Positions 59,786 through 64,000 of a stretch of DNA of 64,000 nt are shown piece after piece. The notes beneath the pieces are model-generated. The model saw only the letters and a program-made list of their open reading frames with translations, searched no databases and was not told the origin of the DNA. The stretch spans positions 868,001 to 932,000 of the forward strand of contig NZ_CP018725.1 of assembly GCF_001908725.1 (NCBI RefSeq), read 5' to 3'. Origin of the DNA: Xanthomonas vesicatoria ATCC 35937. Its GTDB lineage: Bacteria > Pseudomonadota > Gammaproteobacteria > Xanthomonadales > Xanthomonadaceae. The number at the start of each line of letters is the position of its first letter. The first letter of the stretch is position 1. The position numbers and the translations under genes were made by a program.

Positions 59786-61402
59786 TCAGCCCTCGCCCGT
59801 GGCGCACACTACCCCGTGCCCAGGCAAGTTCACGCGTCCATCCTCGACCACGCCCCGCTCCACGCCAGGGACATCGGTCTGTTCCCATGCACCTGCAGGC
59901 AGCGCAAGCTCGGCAACATCGGACGACAAATTGAAGGCCAACAGCATCACCTGGCCTGCATGCTCACGCCGGAACATCAGCACCGGCTCGGCGGTGTCGT
60001 AGAACGTGATCGTTCCTTCGCACAAGGCCGGCATGCGCTTGCGCCAGGCAACAAACGCACGCACCGCGCTCAACACCGACTGCGCATCGCCCTGCTGCAC
60101 ACTTACCGCCGCCAGGCGATGCGGCTCGGCCAACGGCAGCCACGGCTTGCCACTGGTGAACCCCGCCGACGGCGCATCGGTCCACGGCATCGGCGTACGG
60201 CAACCATCGCGCCCCTTGAAGGTTGGCCAGAACGTGATGCCATATGGATCCTGCAGATCCTCGAACGCCACATCCGCCTCGCCCAGCCCAAGCTCCTCGC
60301 CCTGGTACAGGCAGACCGAACCACGCAGCGAACACAGCAGCGCCACCACCATCCGTGCAAATGCGGGCGACGCATCTTCGCCGCCCCAACGCGTCACCGC
60401 GCGCACCACGTCGTGATTGGAAATCGCCCAGCACGGCCAGCCTTCCAACATGGTCGCCTCGAGCCGGCTGACCGTCTCACGGATATAGGCAGCGCTGTAA
60501 TCCTGCACCAACAGCTCGAAGCTGTAGCCCATGTGCAGACGGCCCTTGGCGGTGTACTCGGCCGTGGTCGCCAACGAATCTTCCGAAGAAATCTCGCCCA
60601 GGCTTACCGCATTCGGGTAGCGATCGAGCAACGCGCGCAGGCGCTCCAGGAATGGCAGATTGTCCGGCTGCGTGTTGTTGAAGTAGTGGTATTGGTACGC
60701 GTACGGATTGTCCGCACTGAAGCCGCGCCCCACCCGCTTGTCCGCCGGCTTGGCCGGGTTGTCGCGCAGCTGCGCATCGTGGAAGCAGAAGTTGATCGCA
60801 TCCAGGCGGAAGCCATCCACCCCGCGATCCAGCCAGAACCGCACATTGTCCAGGGTCGCCTGCTGCACATCGGCGTTGTGGAAATTGAGATCCGGCTGAT
60901 CCACCAAAAAGTTATGCAGGTAGTACTGCTCGCGCCGCGGCTCCCACTGCCACGCTACCCCGCCGAAGAGCGATAGCCAATTATTGGGCGGCGTGCCGTC
61001 CTCGCGCGGGTCGGCCCAGACGTACCAGTCCGCCTTCGCGTTGGTCTTGTCCTGCCGGCTTTCCTGGAACCACGCATGTTCGATCGAGGTGTGGCTCAGC
61101 ACCTGGTCGATCATCACCTTCAGCCCGAGCGCATGCGCCTTGTCGAGCAGGCGATCGAAATCCTCCAGCGTGCCGAACAGCGGATCCACCGCCCGATAGT
61201 CGGCGATGTCGTACCCGAAATCGGCCATCGGCGACTTGAAGAACGGCGAGATCCAGATCGCATCCACGCCCAACTCGGCGATGTAGTCGAGCTTGGCGAT
61301 GATGCCGGGCAGATCGCCCACCCCATCACCATTGGAATCCAGAAAACTCCGCGGATAGATCTGATAGATGACGGCCCCGCGCCACCATGGTGTCTGTGAC
61401 AT
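59786..61402 (-). CDS. GH13 alpha-glucosidase (XgtA-like)
   Basis: A 538-aa intracellular GH13 enzyme; no signal peptide. Catalytic residues are Asp201 (DGFRLDAINF), Glu270 (SLGEISSED) and Asp331 (SNHDVVR), the same numbers as the characterised Xanthomonas alpha-glucosyl-transfer enzyme XgtA. It starts MSQTPWWRGAVIYQIYPRSF, with GGGAGGGG before ATG 61402. It should hydrolyse or transfer alpha-1,4 glucosyl units taken up by the TonB receptor and transporter. Operator copy 3 lies about 90 bp upstream. Confidence 0.95.
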   Translation of the reverse strand: MSQTPWWRGAVIYQIYPRSFLDSNGDGVGDLPGIIAKLDYIAELGVDAIWISPFFKSPMADFGYDIADYRAVDPLFGTLEDFDRLLDKAHALGLKVMIDQVLSHTSIEHAWFQESRQDKTNAKADWYVWADPREDGTPPNNWLSLFGGVAWQWEPRREQYYLHNFLVDQPDLNFHNADVQQATLDNVRFWLDRGVDGFRLDAINFCFHDAQLRDNPAKPADKRVGRGFSADNPYAYQYHYFNNTQPDNLPFLERLRALLDRYPNAVSLGEISSEDSLATTAEYTAKGRLHMGYSFELLVQDYSAAYIRETVSRLEATMLEGWPCWAISNHDVVRAVTRWGGEDASPAFARMVVALLCSLRGSVCLYQGEELGLGEADVAFEDLQDPYGITFWPTFKGRDGCRTPMPWTDAPSAGFTSGKPWLPLAEPHRLAAVSVQQGDAQSVLSAVRAFVAWRKRMPALCEGTITFYDTAEPVLMFRREHAGQVMLLAFNLSSDVAELALPAGAWEQTDVPGVERGVVEDGRVNLPGHGVVCATGEG

Positions 61403-61492
61403 GTACGCCCCTCCCGGGCCACTGCGGGCGGCCAACACGGCCGCCAGCCAAGGGCGTTAGCCTAGCGGCGCAATGCGCGACAAACGCGCGCG

Positions 61493-61506
61493 TGCATACG
61501 TATTCA
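61493..61506. promoter_or_regulatory. Probable LacI-family operator, copy 3
   Basis: TGCATACGTATTCA, identical to copy 1, about 91 bp upstream of the GH13 alpha-glucosidase start, between that gene and the insertion sequence. Confidence 0.75.
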
Positions 61507-61620
61507 TCGCTAAGCGTGCTATCGAGCAAGCGACGCGAACCATCAAACAGGCACGGCGCTCGCTCCAACCATGCTGCTCGATCAGCCTGGCAAGAAGCGG
61601 CGCTTACGTAAGCTCCCCCG

Positions 61621-62445
61621 TCAAGCAGACACTCCAAAAGTAGACCTTCTGACGTGTTGATTGCGGTACTCAACGGGGGTTAGGCCGCCGAGCGAGTCAT
61701 GGGGCCGCTGTTCGTTGTAATCGATCATCCACCAATGGGTGGCTTCGCGGATATCGTCGAGGCGAGTGAAAAGGTGCTGGTCGAGCACTTCTTCCCGGAA
61801 CGTGCGGTTGAAGCGTTCGATGAAAGCATTCTGGTTCGGTTTGCCGGGTTGGATGTAGTTGATCGCCACGCCATTGACTTTCAGCCAGCTGGTAAATGCG
61901 TCGCCTAGAAACTCTGGCCCGTTGTCGGAACGCACGACCTGCGGCAGGCCATGATCGTGCTTGATCTGCTCGAACACCCGCACCAGACGATGCGAATTGA
62001 TCGAGGTATCAACCTCGATGTGAAGCACCTCGCGGTTGAAGTCGTCGACCACGTTGAAGGTGCGGAAGCGCCGTCCGCACGCCAAAGCGTCGCTCATGAA
62101 GTCGACCGACCAGACGGTATCAGGCAACCTTGGGACATACAGCGCGACACGCTCGCGCTTGCGAAGCCGCCGCTTCGCAGCGCGGCGCAGGTTGAGCCGC
62201 ATGGCCTTGTACACGCGATAGATTCTCTTCGGGTTCCAGTCAGGACGCGTCCTGCGCAGCACGTCGCTGCATTTCCAGAAGCCGCGACTGGGGCGGTCTT
62301 CGACGACACGTGCGATCGCCGCGATCAACTCGGCATCGCGTACTGTCCAGTCGAGCGGTGGCGCATACCACGCCGCACGTGCAAGCCCGACGCATGCACA
62401 GGACCGACGCAGCGGCCGCGCGTGCACCTCGATCAGGTACCGCAC
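61621..62445 (-). CDS. IS3-family transposase OrfB (DDE integrase domain)
   Basis: About 274 aa from GTG 62445, though the natural product is probably a fusion to OrfA by -1 frameshift at A7, giving KKTLGPARKREA before this frame. The DDE triad is present: Asp in VWSVDFMSD, Asp in RSDNGPEFLGD, Glu in AFIERFNRTFREE. The N-terminal part is the HTH_21 region (SRGFWKCSDVLRR) and the end EQRPHDSLGGLTPVEY is classic for the family. It appears intact. Confidence 0.93.
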   Translation of the reverse strand: MRYLIEVHARPLRRSCACVGLARAAWYAPPLDWTVRDAELIAAIARVVEDRPSRGFWKCSDVLRRTRPDWNPKRIYRVYKAMRLNLRRAAKRRLRKRERVALYVPRLPDTVWSVDFMSDALACGRRFRTFNVVDDFNREVLHIEVDTSINSHRLVRVFEQIKHDHGLPQVVRSDNGPEFLGDAFTSWLKVNGVAINYIQPGKPNQNAFIERFNRTFREEVLDQHLFTRLDDIREATHWWMIDYNEQRPHDSLGGLTPVEYRNQHVRRSTFGVSA

Positions 62446-62468
62446 GGCCTCGCGCTTGCGCGCCGGCC

Positions 62469-62735
62469 CTAGAGTTTTTTTGCGATGAGATCCTTCATGG
62501 CCGCGTTGTCGAGCGCCAACTCGGCGTACAGCCGCTTGAGCTTGGCGTTCTCGGACTCAAGCTCCTTGACCCGCCGCAGCTCCGAAGCCTCCAGGCCTCC
62601 GTGCTTGCTCTTCCACTGGTAGTACGTCGCTGTGCTGATACTGACCTGGCGACAGATGTCCTTGACGGGCACACCGGCGTCGGCCTGCTTGAGCGTCGCG
62701 ACGATCTGCGCCTCGGTGAACTTTGAGGTGCGCAT
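62469..62735 (-). CDS. IS3-family transposase OrfA
   Basis: An 88-aa DNA-binding subunit. A helix-turn-helix (SKFTEAQIVATLKQADAGVPVKDICRQVSISTATYYQWK) is followed by a leucine zipper (ASELRRVKELESENAKLKRLYAEL) for dimerisation. It ends DLIAKKL over the slippery A7, where -1 frameshifting would join it to OrfB. Confidence 0.93.
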   Translation of the reverse strand: MRTSKFTEAQIVATLKQADAGVPVKDICRQVSISTATYYQWKSKHGGLEASELRRVKELESENAKLKRLYAELALDNAAMKDLIAKKL

Positions 62736-62851
62736 AGAAACTCCTGACTGAGATAACGATGCCAGAAAGATCTACTTATGTGGTGTCTGTCAGGCTGGGG
62801 AGCTTACGCATGTACTCACTACCAATTACCGATCACTTCCTAATTCGACAC

Positions 62852-63643
62852 CTACTTCATTTCACTACCTTGAATCCGCTCGATCTTTTTCTTCGGATTG
62901 GCCGGATCATTCGTGTCTTCGGTTAATCGCTCTATCAGCACTGCCTCGTTATTCTTAAGCTCGTAGATATCGAAGACGTGGATACAACATCCATCACCAG
63001 AAGTAGACGTCAGCACATTTCCTTTCACGGAGAATAAGCCATTCGCCATTACCGTAATATCGGATAGCGACTGATTGAAAACAAGGGTTTTCTGCGCAGC
63101 ATCGAAAAGATAGACACTGTAAGAGGGACCACCATAATTACCCTCTTTTCCAGACCACACCACTACATCTTCGTACCCATCGCCATTGATATCGGTCAGA
63201 ATGATTGAGTAGCGGTTCTTTTTGTAAGTGTCGTCTAGCGGACCATGATAGAACGTGGAATCACTATCCACGTACAATGCCTCAGGCTCCAGTGCAATCG
63301 GCGTGGCTCCGGGGAATGTCACCTCCACGACTGGCGAACGGTTACATAGCATGATCCATGGACTATCTTCGCCACAGCCCTGCGAATTGATTGAAATAGC
63401 AATTCCACTGATATCTGCGTTTAACTCACCCTGATCGTTGAGCTTGGCATTGACAGCAGATGGCATTTTCAAGTCCTTTTGCGGCGAGGATTCAGGCTTT
63501 TTGCCAGTTTGATCTTGGGCGGATAATTTCTCTCCGTCAGCCTCTGCGGACGGAGTATTGCCAGGACTGCACGCTGTGATCGAGATGACGCAAGCTAAAT
63601 ACAGCGCCCCCACGAACCCTCTTACTAGTATACGTTTCACCAT
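62852..63643 (-). CDS. Periplasmic lipoprotein, XAC2610-like T4SS immunity protein
   Basis: A 263-aa lipoprotein with lipobox ITAC (Cys25). After a Ser/Lys/Gln-rich linker (about 28-60), the folded part has the calcium-type loop TDINGDGYEDVVVW, and Cys pairs at GCGED/LCN and GCC. It resembles X. citri XAC2610, the immunity protein that protects against a lysozyme-like effector of the killing type IV secretion system; this match is by recollection of length, lipoprotein nature and Ca loop. GGAAGGAT precedes ATG 63643. Local composition is clearly AT-richer. The presumed effector gene is not visible: the IS lies on the downstream side. Confidence 0.75.
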   Translation of the reverse strand: MVKRILVRGFVGALYLACVISITACSPGNTPSAEADGEKLSAQDQTGKKPESSPQKDLKMPSAVNAKLNDQGELNADISGIAISINSQGCGEDSPWIMLCNRSPVVEVTFPGATPIALEPEALYVDSDSTFYHGPLDDTYKKNRYSIILTDINGDGYEDVVVWSGKEGNYGGPSYSVYLFDAAQKTLVFNQSLSDITVMANGLFSVKGNVLTSTSGDGCCIHVFDIYELKNNEAVLIERLTEDTNDPANPKKKIERIQGSEMK

Positions 63644-63749
63644 AGAAATCCTTCCAATTCAAATCAATATTTCCTAAATACCGGCTCCAAACAAATTGTG
63701 CCCGCCTCTGGGTTCGCGACACTTTGCTAGCGACATTTATGACAGAAAA

Positions 63750-64000
63750 TCAGAACTTCCTAAAGATGGGATCGCTGCAAGTTGACATTGCAATTTTACA
63801 ATCCCCTCTTGAATTCTTCTCGCAAGTTTTCGTTGCTCTGGATTCAACATCATTCAAGGATGGACCTCCAGTTATCGCCCCCTTACCACGACTAGAAGCA
63901 GGCGACGCAATGGCAGCACACTGATTATGAAAAGTCAACGCGATGGTACATTGCATGCCAGCCAACTTTTGGCAGTTTTGCAGGGCGGCATCTTCAGCCT
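63750..64000 (-). CDS. DUF4189 domain protein (5' end outside window)
   Basis: The last 83 codons of a minus-strand gene that continues beyond the window. The pattern AEDAALQNCQ...QCTIALTFHNQCAAIA and later RATKTCEKNSRGDCKIAMSTC matches the Cys-rich strands of DUF4189, a domain found in secreted proteins and in putative immunity proteins of Xanthomonas type IV secretion effectors. Seven Cys suggest disulfides and an exported location, although the signal peptide is not in view. It is upstream of the XAC2610-like gene in the same direction. Confidence 0.75.
   Translation of the reverse strand, partial: AEDAALQNCQKLAGMQCTIALTFHNQCAAIASPASSRGKGAITGGPSLNDVESRATKTCEKNSRGDCKIAMSTCSDPIFRKF

Larger units (their letters stand above)
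61609..62806 (-). mobile_element. IS3-family insertion sequence (complete)
   Basis: About 1.2 kb with OrfA and OrfB, and imperfect terminal inverted repeats of about 36 bp. The left end at 61609 and the right end at 62806 both begin TAAGCTCCCC; later bases such as CAGACAC and AAGTAGA also match. A slippery run of seven T (62475-62481; A7 on the minus strand) at the OrfA end is consistent with programmed -1 frameshifting. I could not identify a clear target-site duplication. The two-ORF plan is that of IS3/IS407-type elements. Confidence 0.92.

Noticed and set aside
61600..62815. Target-site duplication for the IS element
   Set aside because: Flanking bases (CTTACG left, CGCATG right) share a short string only by the terminal repeat; no clean 3-5 bp duplication can be set.

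Overview
The window is high-GC chromosomal DNA from a plant-pathogenic Xanthomonas, and the gene order most resembles the X. citri / X. axonopodis group. The evidence is an intact xanthan (gum) cluster with the genus-typical flank pheS-pheT-ihfA-merR-tRNA-Pro, a LOV-histidine kinase nearby, a 638-aa Dxs, an XgtA-type 538-aa alpha-glucosidase, and a lipoprotein resembling the X. citri type IV secretion immunity protein XAC2610. Species assignment is inference from remembered gene order; no search was run.

Layout. 1-9.6 kb: housekeeping and sensory genes (AraC regulator end, ftsY, mutY, yggX, LOV hybrid kinase, methyltransferase), a decayed S41 peptidase and tRNA-Phe. 9.7-16.1 kb: lipocalin, LEA-type lipoprotein, acyl-CoA dehydrogenase, REP-like repeats, HNH nuclease and dxs. 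16.5-22.3 kb (minus strand): six translationally coupled genes running gumO (KAS III), gumP (metallo-beta-lactamase fold), an SDR/epimerase, a GT21-like glycosyltransferase, a small alpha/beta-hydrolase-like protein and a GT1 glycosyltransferase. This looks like a lipid-plus-sugar pathway separate from xanthan. 22.5-24.1 kb: gumN and a DUF985 cupin. 24.3-38.3 kb (minus strand): gumB to gumM in the canonical order. GumD starts the pentasaccharide on the lipid carrier; GumM, H, K and I extend it; GumF, G and L decorate it; GumJ flips it; GumE polymerises it; GumB and C export it.

38.8-46.7 kb (minus strand): tRNA-Pro, a MerR regulator, ihfA, pheT, pheS, rplT, rpmI, infC (starting at ATC) and thrS. 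47-61.4 kb: an alpha-glucan utilisation locus with a LacI regulator, alpha-amylase, MFS transporter, six-hairpin glycosidase, GH97 alpha-glucosidase, TonB-dependent receptor and GH13 alpha-glucosidase. Three near-identical 14-bp palindromes lie in its three control regions and are probable operators. 61.6-62.8 kb: a complete IS3-family insertion sequence. 62.8-64 kb: visibly AT-richer DNA with an XAC2610-like immunity lipoprotein and the end of a DUF4189 gene, probably the edge of a bacteria-killing type IV secretion locus.

The most interesting unexplained items are the gumO-to-GT1 operon, which includes a previously hidden alpha/beta-hydrolase triad; the shared operator palindromes; and an apparently orphan immunity gene beside the insertion sequence.
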